A stretch of DNA of 64,000 nt, taken from contig OZ316898.1 of assembly GCA_973895155.1 (NCBI GenBank), positions 8,184,001 to 8,248,000 on the forward strand. Direction: 5' to 3'. The notes beneath the pieces are model-generated. The model saw only the letters and a program-made list of their open reading frames with translations. It was not told the DNA's origin and did no database searches. The DNA is from Marsupella aquatica (Eukaryota; Marchantiophyta). Shown here in pieces: positions 25,587 to 36,357 of the stretch (within the stretch, counting starts at the first letter, position 1; every line of letters starts with the position of its first letter). The position numbers and the translations under genes were made by a program.

Positions 25587-26920
25587 GTCTGACTCCTTGA
25601 CTGCGAGCTAGGGGTGCGCTTTCCTCCTACCGAATCCAATTGATCCACTCCAAGTCGTCTCATGCGATTCGATAGCTTGAACTTGACTTTGGGCAACGTA
25701 GGGGTTCCCGAGTGGAGTTCCGAGCTGAGGGCTAAGTACCCCACCAAAATTCCTAAATCCTGCCCAATCTACTCAGACATGAACCAATGGACCTCCCCCT
25801 TCCACAACTTGGCCACCCCTCTCTTTCTGTTGCTCAACGGCACTCCACGACACCCACGTAGCTGAATTGCAGAGTACTTCTACTTCATTCAGTCTTATGT
25901 GCAGTCTATCATCTCATCTCAGAACATTCTTGTCATATCCTGTATAGCCCTGTTACCACATAAACTCTACGGCCCAGAAATACGTCTGCAAGACCCGTTC
26001 ACGAAGATGATTGTGTGCTTCACCGGCGCCAAATGCACCACCAGCGCATGGTTTCCTTGACGGCTTTCGAGCGGGCGGGTGAGAAATTCACCACATTCTT
26101 CTTCGTCTTCTTCTTCTTCACATGATGGCACCCTAAAGTTCTACAATCAATCTTTCTGCATCCTTTCGGCCTGGGAGCCTCTCAATCATATGGCACTGCA
26201 AAAAGTGCACAGGAAGGATGGAGTACAGAAATGCCTACGGAGCCTTACAATAATCTTCTAAATTGAGAGTAGTCCAAGCTTGGATCTGCCACGAACTTCA
26301 GCAAAATTGCTTCGTCCTCTCCTCTGCTCTGCTGCTGCTGTAGCCGAATAGCTCCCTCGTTAATTCTTGATACTTTGCCGATTTTCCTCTCTTCAGCTCT
26401 CCTTTCTCTCGTCAATCACACTGAGCACTGGAAGTGACATGCATAACGACATGGCGTGAAAATGCTGCCCAAATCCCTAAAAATCTTCATTTAACTCTCA
26501 ACTTTCGTCTCTCTGTTTTCCCTTCATTCACCATTATTGCTCTTTCAAGTACTCCTCAACCTTTCTTCATTCGCCAACCTCGTGGGCCCTCCGTCGTCCG
26601 CTGTCCCCAACCCCTGTCCCTCACATTCTGAACTCACAGCCGTCGATTCTACATCGGACGGTATAAATCTAGATAACCTGTCACACTGTCCCCCAATCCC
26701 GTCCCTTTGGCCTCCAGACTCACAGCCGTCGACTCAAAATCTGACGGCTAAAAATCTCTCCGGTAGTTCTGTCCGGTCTTGTCCGGAAGATCAGATAACA
26801 TCCGACGGATCATATCGTCTGCTGTCCGGTCCCTGTAGCGAAGTGGATGAGTCCGAAGGCCATTCCAAAATGGGGACCGGGTCCCACAGCGGCATACGTT
26901 ATGTTGATGGAGTAGCCTGA
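25587..26920 (-). promoter_or_regulatory. Probable GET4 5' leader and promoter with inverted AGCCGTC repeats
   Basis: No gene is supported. Two related segments, near 26638-26661 and 26724-26749, each begin ACAGCCGTCGA and return as GACGG or GACGGCT, so each can fold into a short hairpin. Further GACGG/CCGTC words occur near 26810-26830. Such CCGTC-type inverted motifs are common near plant transcription starts; a role here is inference. Confidence 0.4.
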
Positions 26921-27160
26921 TAAAAGTGAAAATATTAAACTGAAATGTAGGTGGTGGATACCTACGAACCGCCCAACTGCACGTGAAGCGGCTTGAACCT
27001 GGGCCCTGCCTGTCTGTGGTGGCTTTGCGTATCGAGGCATGCACTGGGCCAAATGGCCAATTGTCTCATGCACATCAACTCGTGACAAGTCACCGTGATC
27101 GTACAACACTTGGGATGAGAAGACTCTAACCAACATTGATTGTTTTATTTTTTTGCTTTC

Positions 27161-27825
27161 GTCTCCCTCCCATGGTTTGCTCTTCAGCTCTACCAGATTT
27201 TTTGAGTTTGCTCCTCATGTAGGGCTGTAGTGCTGTCATGCATGTCCTCAGTTTTTGCGGCCTCAATTGAAAGTCTTTAGTGTCCCTCCCATGGTTTGCT
27301 CTTCAGCTCTAAAAGGTCCTCAATTGAAAGTCTTTAGTGTCCCTCCCATGGTTTGCTCTTCAGCTCTACAAGGTCCTCAATTGAAAGTCTTTAGTGTCCC
27401 TCCCATGGTTTGCTCTTCAGCTCTACAAGGTCCTCAATTGAAAGTGTTTAGTGTCCCTCCCATGGTTTGCTCTTCAGCTCTACAAGGTCTTTTAAGTTTG
27501 CTGCTCGTTAGGGCTTTCGGACTGTCTTGCATGTCATCTCCCCTCGTTTTGGGGGGCCTATATCAAAACTCTTGTGTCCCTCCCATGGTTTTCTCGTAAG
27601 CTCTACCAGGTTTTTTAGGTTTGCCGCTCATCAGGGCTTTAGAGCTGGCTTGCATGTCTCTGCCCTCTGTTTTGGGGTCCTAAATTGAAAGACTTGCATG
27701 TTCCTCCCATGGTTTGTGCTTCAGCTCTACAAGGTTTTTTAAGTTTGCAACTCATTAGGGCTAAAGAGCTTTCTTGCATGTCACCCGCCCTCAGGTTTGG
27801 GGCCTAAATTGAAAATCTGGCATCA
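27161..27825. repeat. Minisatellite alternating 119-126-bp and 57-bp units
   Basis: Units open GTGTCCCTCCCATGGTTTGC or close variants. Unit starts are 27161 (119 bp), 27280, 27337 and 27394 (57 bp each), 27451 (123 bp), 27574 (126 bp) and 27700. The short unit equals the long unit minus a central block of about 62 bases (GTTTGC...GGGCT...CTTGCATGTC). Because 57 is divisible by three, the short copies create a repeated peptide in an otherwise meaningless 114-codon frame. Confidence 0.93.
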
Positions 27826-27829
27826 TAAG

Positions 27830-30800
27830 AATTTCATGTTTGAACCCCTCAGGAGCCAAGCTTCATGGCATTTAAAGTGCAGACTGAAAGGCAAAGGCTG
27901 GAAACTTTCTAGGCCTTAAGATCTTGGCTTGTGAAACTCAAATAAAACAAGTTTCCTCTCCCTAAACTTGTCACTCAAGCTGCCTGGCACACTTACACGT
28001 AGCAGCACCAGGCACACTTACACGTAGCAGCACCATATACTGTTGTGGCACATCCTTCACAGATTATCTCAATAGCTTTGGAAGAATTGAGGGCCGACTA
28101 CATGCAAGACAGCCCTAAATTATGGACCCCCATGAGAGGTTGATTCCAAAATTCCTGGCATCAAAGAGTGTCACGTCAACAACAACAGCACCAAACAAGA
28201 CTTGTCAGTTTGGTGAATCAAATTTATAGTTTTCATTTGTGTTTGCATCAATTTGGGTGTAAATTTTGGGATGCCATGCAGTAAAATGAAATGTAAACAA
28301 TTAGAAATGCAAAGAGCAAGAGGGGTAAAATTGTCACTATGTAACCGTTTTAGCTACGTATCCAGGTTTAAAAATTAAATTCAGTTTTTTTAAAGTATTT
28401 TTCATATAATAAACAATGTCTAATAACTGACTTGATATCTTAAAAGATAACTTGCACATAAAGTAAGATTTCTGGCCTTTTGCAATTAAGGCAAATTGCC
28501 ACTTATGATTGGAACTTGAAATCAACAAACTGATACAATTCACAACTTGAGTTAAAGTTGTAGCCAGGAGTCCACGGACTAATTCTTATTGTTGTTGTTG
28601 GGGACTCTTGGTCTTTTTGGCTCTTGGACTTTTGGATCTTTAGTCTTCTTGGGTTTTCCCTTGTTTTCTCCCCATGACCAGGTCTCCTCCACTTGAATCC
28701 TGTCTCCTGATTTGGCATTTTTTGCCTTTCTTACATTTTAGGGGGCTGCTCAAGGCCTCAAACTGTCACAGGTGATAAGAAAGCCTCCATATAGTGAGAC
28801 CCCTAGACCCATACACAAAATGGAGGACAATCTAATAATTATATTAGTTTTAGGGGCAGGTTAGTAATCTCTGTCCGGAAGGTGAGATTGGAAACATTAC
28901 TTATTGAATTTTTCTAAAGAAAATGATCAATCTACTAAAGATTGTCCCCACATCTTGCGGTAACAAATTCTGCGAGTAAGACATAGATGTCCTCTAAGCA
29001 GTCCTCTTGAAAAATCTAGTCCATTGTTTCAGTCTTTGCTGTCAATTTGTGTTTTGGAGGAATGAGGGGGGTGAGGGCCCATTGATTGTAGGGAGAAAAA
29101 TGAATACAATCCTCAAGGAGAGGAGACAGCCTCAACTGGCCAGCCAGGACAGATAGAAGACAGAAAAAGTAGCAAGAGAACAGGGAAGAAAATCTAGATG
29201 ACATATTGACACTTCTTGGCTTTGGAGTAAACCAGGCCAAAGAGTTCTTTCATCACACAAAGACTAGACAAAGTCTTTGCATCCATTACCCTCCCCTCCC
29301 CTCCCCTCATGCTTGTGTATGGCTGCCATGAACAGCCCTCCCTCCTTCTCCTTTGATCAACTTCCTTCATTTCCCTCCCTCGGGATATTATGTACCATCT
29401 TGGCCCCATACTTTCCTTGTATATTCCCCAACTATTCTCAACTACCCTACCCTGGATATACAACCAAGTTTTTGGTTCCCACAATGATTGTCTTGATTTT
29501 GGACTGAATGAAGTGAGGTTGACTCATGGGACCACAAAATCTGCAAATGGCGCAGATTATGTGGGGTATGAAAGTGTAAATGAAAGTAGGAAATCTAATT
29601 TCTTACTAATAAAGCGCAAGACAAAGCTACTTTTGAGGGCTACTGAGTAGAGTAAAGCCTTTGTACCATAACTCTCAATAAGGACAAAACAGGAAAGCAG
29701 ACACAGAAAATAGAGATGGGGCAAAAATGAACCAGAAAAACATTTTTATTGCTAGATTCTTGACTGTCCTAGTCTCTATTTATGTCCAAGGACTTAGGGG
29801 GAAATAGTCAAATTAGGGGTGGGGGTGAGAAACTGGGATGGCAGTGGGGTAGTGTCGGGAGTAGTGCACTGCATTTGAAAATAGAGTTGTCTGTGAAAAG
29901 AGTCAGTGGAGTAGGGGTCCGCATGTGAAGAGAGTCAATGGATTAGGAGGTCGTCTATGAAGATGTTAGCTGCTGTAATTGGCGTCAAGGGCCATGTTGA
30001 AACGGCCAGCTCTTCTTCAATTACTTGAAGAAACTTTGGTCAGCTGCTGTCATCAAGGGTCGACACTTTTTTTAATCTCGTCTCTATTGACATTCAAAGA
30101 ACCAATAGTCGGACTAGTGTATGAAAGTGTGAATGACTAATAGTCAATCTCTAGTCTAGTCACTAAATCTATCAGTGGGACACAAATATCCTTGAGGCAG
30201 CAAGTCTCTCAAGAGGTGCACTTGTATCTTTTGCTATTGATCTACAAGGCATGGTGGGATTGGGCCCATACTAACTCACCATTACTTGTTGATAGAAGTT
30301 GGTTGTCTAAATAGATAATGGTGCTCCTATCAAACTAGCACATGCATGAGTGTCCCTAGCACCATGGGTGGAGTAAACCTAGGCAACCAAACAAAAAACT
30401 TGTTGTGGGGGCCTGTCCTACCAAAAATAGACTATCGGAGAGGCTACAACTTTGGACCTCCCCTCCAAGTGGTCCAAAGTTGCCACACATAGGCATCAAG
30501 TGGGACCCACTACACTCTCATGTAGGATTGGGGACTGGGGAGCTACTATTCTAGTTTTTACTCACACTCACAACCTGCTACTCATCAAAGCAAGCTTTTC
30601 ACACATTGTTTCCTCACTATGGACTAATGTTGGTGAATTGATATTGGCTGCCCACTCTCTAATAGGAATAGTTTACAGGAAAAACCCTAATGATATGTAA
30701 TGGTATCCAAAATGCTTGGATGAACTTGTGTAACTTGTATAGAATCTTCAAGAAATGTTTGATTGTGCTTTAGTACTGTAATTCACAATTCTCTGACTCC
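27830..30800. other. Intergenic, AT-rich, no supported gene
   Basis: Open frames are short and unrecognised. Near 29288-29309 the plus strand reads CCCCT repeated about four times, so the minus strand has four closely spaced G-runs. Two adjacent 23-base copies of a segment with CACTTACACGTAGCAGCACCA occur near 27988-28035. Nothing else can be named. Confidence 0.45.
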
Positions 30801-32570
30801 ATCTTTTGTTGAAGTGAGAAATAATTTTATTGCAATCTGATAGAGAAATACAAGAGAGCCATAGCGGTGGGAAGGGAGAGACCCAAAGGCTGTAGCCAAA
30901 GAGCCAAAAACTCCACCTTAAAGCAAAAATAGCTTACAACATTCAAGAGAACAAGCTAGGGCCAGATACAAGTCAAGTGGTCAAGTTGCGAGACCAAAGT
31001 GTGTCTAGTCACAAAGACTAAACCTTAACACTTAGTTCCGGCGTCGCTGACTCCGACGCCAAGCTCCCTTATGGTCCAAGCCCGAATAGGCCATCCAAGG
31101 AGGACTTAGCATGGGGAGACTTGTGGACAATGAGACCTGGCACTAGCGAAGGCAAGACGCCAAGCTGGTGACACACACTAAGGACTTAGACTAGCTGAGT
31201 GTTGGTCGGGTCAAGGGAAAAGGGGCCGGGCTCAAGGTCGACTGTCCGGACCCGTGGACGGACTTTGAGTTCTGAGGACTTGAGTGAGAGCTCCTCTTGG
31301 GCCCAAGGCCAATGGAGTTGACGCCATAGACAACGGATGCTTGGGGCGCAAGTTATGGCCCAATCTGGGTTTGGCCAATCGGGGGCCCCGAGCGGCGATG
31401 AGATCTGAGGGCCTAGGCATGAGCACTAGGTTGGCCCAATCACAACGGGCTAAGGCACTCCGCTTGCGGACGCCTAACTAGGAAGTTATGGGCGTTGCCA
31501 ATTGGTGGTGCGCCTAGACATGCGGGATAGAGTCTGGGTTGGGGTCCAAAAGTTTGGGGACCACAGTTGGTCCGGGGTTGACAGGTCTCCAGAAGCATAT
31601 ATGAGGGGATTGGTGTCTCTTTGGGGGTTAAGGGCGAGCCGAAGTCGTGAGTTGTGGCGGTTGCGACACTAAGGGAAAACGTCGATATCTTCCTAACGGG
31701 AAGTCCGTTGGAGGACTTCTTGGGTGCGTTGGAAATCTCTCAAGGAGGGCTACGTCCTCTTGAGCTTAGCTGGGTCTGGGGGTGACATGGGTTCTCAAGG
31801 TCTGCGGGTGTTAACTCGCCTACTTGCCAAATCCTATCGAAATAGCAGCCAAGTCGCATGTAGTCTCCCAAGGGAGCTTGTGTTGGGGAGACAAGGTCAA
31901 GTAAGCATGGAGGTTGAGTCCCAAGGGTGCTTGGCCCCTAGACCATCAGTGGGGCAAGAACCGGGAGTTGGTTGCTAGAGTCGAGGCCATTTTGGTCCCG
32001 ACGTGTTGGGACAAGCTTTAGGATAAGTTACGCTATTTGGGCCATGAGCATGTCCTGGGGGCAGGGCGGTCAGTTGGTGATGGATAGGTACGAGGGGGAA
32101 CCCAGGCTGCACCCAAGGAAGGAGTTGTTCTGGACGAACATTGGGCGTTGGTTCTGGTTCCGACTTATGGCATCGGGAGGACCTATCGCTAACCTACTTA
32201 CCAATATCTGTTAAACTTGAGTTAGGATGCCAGACTTGGGGAGATCTAGATCCTGAAGGGTTACTTACCGAGATGCTCGGGTGCTTGTGCAGATAGTGAG
32301 GACCGTTGAGTAGCGGTCGAGTTGGAGAGCAAGTGCGACTTCATATGGGAGGGGCGGCTGGTGGTGCAAAGGGGCACTAGGATGCTTGCTCGAGGTATTC
32401 CGTGGAGGCATAGGGGCACTTAGGCATGAGTGTTGGGATTGGTGAGGGCGTTGGGTGGCAAGGTCCACCACTAGAGCTCAAAAGGGTTTGCAGCAAACAG
32501 ATACTAAAAGTCCAGCGAGAGCAAGGCCAACCTAAAGTAGCAACATGGAGTACTATAGGGACCATGAGGT
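30800..32570. other. GC-richer block without ORFs, possible old LTR
   Basis: Relative to both flanks this 1.7 kb is G-rich on the plus strand and has no long open frame. At the left edge the minus strand reads AATAAAA followed by a segment ending CAACA, which resembles the 3' end of an LTR. A matching 5' end or target duplication was not found. A perfect 7-bp stem GGCGTCG/CGACGCC with a 7-base loop lies at 31040-31060. A retroelement remnant is only one explanation. Confidence 0.3.
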
Positions 32571-33428
32571 TAGCATAGGGCCTGTGAAAATAAATAAATA
32601 ATATTTGCTTCTAGATCATAAGAACGAGAAGCCCGAATGGAACAGGCACATGAACCTTGGGTGTCTGGTAGATCATACACTCCTGGCAGTAAAGGATAAT
32701 CGCAAAAATATGTTATTGTCTCATTTAGGGTGACTCGGGATGTACTTTCACTATTAATCATTATAGATTCCATCAGTGGTGCTCGTACCTTTGTCAGTCC
32801 ATCCTATTGTCTACCATGTCTCACATTTTCTTGCTATATTCCCTCATACATTTCCAATGAGAAGAATGTGCACAATGATTGTCGCACGTTGGACCAAAAC
32901 ATGAGTCTTTTTTAATCCTTTTTCTTGCGAGAGGGGGCGAACACTATTTGAGGGAGTTTTTAATAAAGCAACAAATATGAAATGAAAATCAAAACGGAAA
33001 AAGTAAAAAAAAAATTCTAAACTTCTCACGCATTTATAAACACATATCAAGATTTTTGTTTGAGTTATTATAGGAGAATGGGTTGGGTGTACTTTTACTT
33101 AGGTGTGATATTAATCAGGACCTAATTAGGTTATTGGGCTGAACTATGTTCAGCTTTTACTCCGCAAGGTACTGTCTTCGCAAAGTACTTTGTATTGTTT
33201 TTCTTGGCACGACTCATCCACAACAAATTCCACTTCTTTGACATTTATCTGTTTTTACACAAATGAACTCAACAATGAGATGCAAAGCCGTCCAAAAACA
33301 TTCATGAGAGAAGACCCAAAAGTCCATGTCTACATCATTTGAATCGTGCCCAGAGTTATACTATGCTGGTCAAAACTACCAAGTGAGACCTGATAGGGGT
33401 GGAGAAATGGAGCTTCTAACTTCCGATA

Positions 33429-33456
33429 TGGTAAAATAAAATAAAATAAAATAAAT
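33429..33456. repeat. AAAAT microsatellite
   Basis: TAAAATAAAATAAAATAAAA is a short pentanucleotide run within AT-rich spacer. Confidence 0.85.
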
Positions 33457-34227
33457 ATAATAACCTATTGAGGGCATTAATTGTGTTCATATTCACTCTA
33501 TTGTTGTAGAGTTGCCAAAATCATATGACAACCATGTATTAGTTTCTGCATAGGCAAGCTACGACAATTTTAGTACATAGTACCTTCAAGAATGTAATCC
33601 ATGCGTACATTCTTATCTGCTAATTGTTTACATGATTGTGAAACAAATATTTCGGTGCTTGTATGCCGAGTGGTCAGATTTCATATACAATTGAAAGATC
33701 ACAAAATACAATATAGTGGGATGAAAGCTTCAAGTTTTATTAGATGTGAGTTCACTCGACGTCACTCTCTAAACAGTCAATTTGGCCCCAAAGTCAAGTG
33801 AACCGCAAACAAGTTGCAAGACAAGTTGTTGAAGACAAAGGGATTCTTTTCCATGATGCGACACTCTCTTGAACTCAATTCTAAATAATTCTTGGTTTTT
33901 CAAGAATAATTGGAAAATGCTGTCAATCATGTTTGAAACATGGTTTTCATCCATAGAATGATACAATCACCAAGAGATAGCCACAAGGTTTGAGGAGGCA
34001 AGCAGCGGCCTCCAAGCTACTTGGATTGGGAGGGAGGCGCTAAGTGTGGGAAGGGAGGCACTGAGTATGGGAAGGGAGGCCGTGACCTGCAGGTAGGGCA
34101 AAGGCAATGGGCCTTGCAAGGCCTCGGGCAGGCCCTGCGACCACGGGCAACCAAGAAACATCAGTCTAGTGCGAACAGGATGATTATGGCTTGGGCAGGG
34201 TTGGTGGCCATCTTACACACTGAGTTG

Positions 34228-34350
34228 TGGTTTAACACACCTACAGTAGTACCAATGTAATAGTTCAAACTTTGTGACCGTGGTTTAACACACCTAGTAT
34301 AAGTGTAATCGTTAACACTTTGTGGCCGACCCCTTCTCTCACCGGCCTAG
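34228..34350. repeat. Two-copy 53-bp tandem repeat with GTGGCCGACCCCTTCT tail
   Basis: TGGTTTAACACACCTA starts near 34228 and again near 34281, each followed by a GTAAT-GTT-CAAACTTTGTG-like segment. The second copy ends in GTGGCCGACCCCTTCTCTCAC. A single related copy with a better hairpin lies at about 36040-36115. This suggests a small dispersed repeat family, possibly a SINE-like 3' region. Confidence 0.65.
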
Positions 34351-34559
34351 TACAATTAAATCCCAGCAATATAGATCAGATCCGATCCGAGTGAACTGTA
34401 TGACTCGCAAATTGCGAGAAAATGGGATTTTTGTAGGCCGTCGAGTCATCTCTCGACTGGACTGGTGAATCACACACAGCAGTGGAAGCAGTGGAAACAA
34501 AGCTCACAGCTGAGTCCCCAAAAGCTCGAGGTGGGTCATCCACCATCAGGAGAGGGGAG

Positions 34560-34617
34560 GAGCTGCTGCTGAGGAGAGGAGGAATCGATCGACTCACCAA
34601 CGCACTGTCCTCAGGTA
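34560..34617 (+). promoter_or_regulatory. Possible 5' untranslated exon of PIG-L
   Basis: A purine- and CTG-rich segment ends CTCAG followed by GTAATG, a good splice donor. An acceptor GTAAGCAG lies eight bases upstream of the PIG-L start codon at 36358. A 1.7-kb leader intron joining them is plausible but needs transcript data. Confidence 0.35.
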
Positions 34618-36039
34618 ATGTTCCTTTTCCCGAATGAATCTCTCTTTGCATTGCGCATTCACTGATTGTCTTGTCGATCAGAATGGTGCTCGTGAATTTG
34701 GCGACTGTGTGTCTTGTTTGTCTACGTGCTCTGTTTTCCGGATTTGCCGAGGTATTTTGGTCGAGCGCCAATTTCTTCCTGGTCGGATGATCTCTAGTGA
34801 GGATGGCCTTCGTTACATCGAGTGAATGATCGTAGCAGCGTCGGCTATTGCTTTCTATGTTTACGGTTCCGTTTGAAGTGTGGGAGTGAAATCGTCATTG
34901 TTTTCGTTCAGATCCGAGCCGCTTCTGGTTCCATTGTTCGTCGCTGTACAGGACCTTAGGTCACGCACAACATCATTACTGAGCTGGGTCTTCGATCTTT
35001 CAGGTTTCACGGAGATACGGTCGTGTAGCTCGTGGTGTACGCCTGCTGCAAGGTGGTGATGGATGTGTGGATGCACGGCATGTGACTCAGTTGTCTTCTA
35101 TGTGCAAGCTGATTGATAGGTCTACGAGGTTGTGGATGGCCCTTCAAGGTGATCGACTGTGGCTGTGATTTCATTCACGTAAGCTCATGCAAGCAAACAA
35201 GCAACTGGCTTAACTTGTTCGCCTCTGGCAATCACGATTTGCTTGAACATGTAAGGGCTTAAAGAAATTCTGTTTCCTCGTACTAAGGTGTTCAGCTCGA
35301 CTTCCGTGTTGGATTTATTGTTGACTTAGTGTAGAGTGTAGAGTGTAGAGTGTTTAGGTTCAAAGTTCAAGTTCGAGTTAGGGTTCTGGATCTGATGAAT
35401 GCTCGGTGTCACACCGAAAATTGTGATTGAAGGAGATTCATTACATTTCATCCTGGGGCTACCGGTGTACATTTGATGACCTCTTTAGAAAATTAAATGT
35501 CGATCTCAAAAGTCCAACTACACCTATGAGCTTAGCCGAGAAGGTTCATGGCAATCAAGCTGAAGATGTGGATGAAATCTACAATCCGGTTTTGAACATT
35601 TCCATTGTTCTGTGTCACGATGTGCTTCACGGGGAGGGAAAGTCGCAATTCGAGATGAAAGTTAGACCTACGTTAATCCTGTGAGCTGAGCTGAGCTGAA
35701 ATGACGATATCCTGTCTTTGCACAGTTTGTCGAGGCAGTTGTTCAAAATTTCGGCTCATGACTTTGGCTACCAGCACAAGAGGCCCAGCCCAAGATTCTT
35801 CTTGTTTACATTTCTGCGTTCATGATTCTCGGACATTTCTGCAGACACGGAAGACATTTCCTCCTCGCCTAGATATGCAGCAGAATTCATGCATGTGTAT
35901 TCGTCCGGTTGTAACAGAAATGCTCCTCCTGAAGTGGAGCATAGGCTTAGCTAAGCGTTATGAAGCGAAAAGGCGGCAAAGTCAAGGATGCAATATGGCT
36001 AGTGGAGAACATGTCAACTGGAAAGCTAGACCATTTACT

Positions 36040-36115
36040 TAACACATCTAGAAGCATTACAATGGTTCAAACTATGTGACCGACCCCTTCGGTCACGGGC
36101 CTGGTTGAATTTGAA
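36040..36115. repeat. Dispersed repeat copy with perfect hairpin
   Basis: ACACATCTAGAAGCATTACA, then GGTTCAAACTATGTGACCGA, resembles the two copies at 34228-34350. GTGACCGA (36076-36083) and TCGGTCAC (36089-36096) form a perfect 8-bp stem with loop CCCCT. It lies in the proposed PIG-L leader intron. Confidence 0.65.
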
Positions 36116-36357
36116 CCTGCTGAACATTAGACCAGTTGATGAGCTTGTGAAATTGGTTTTAAAAAAAGTAGTACGGGGTACTGGAAATGGGGAATTGTGC
36201 GTCTAGGAGACTGCCTTTTCTTCCGCGTCAGTACTTTTGTGGTCTGAGACTCGTGATCTGTGATAAGGTGGTGAATTCTTTGATTGGCCTTTGTATATGT
36301 CTTGCACTTATGCCAGTTCAACTCATAAAATTGCCCATGTTGTAAGCAGGAGTCCTG

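Noticed and set aside
27255-27599. 114-codon frame with 19-residue tandem repeats
   Set aside because: The periodic peptide simply reflects a 57-bp minisatellite unit divisible by three.
35427-36042. Two consecutive plus-strand open frames of 85 and 113 codons
   Set aside because: They lie in the proposed PIG-L leader intron, use non-ATG or weak starts and match nothing recognised.
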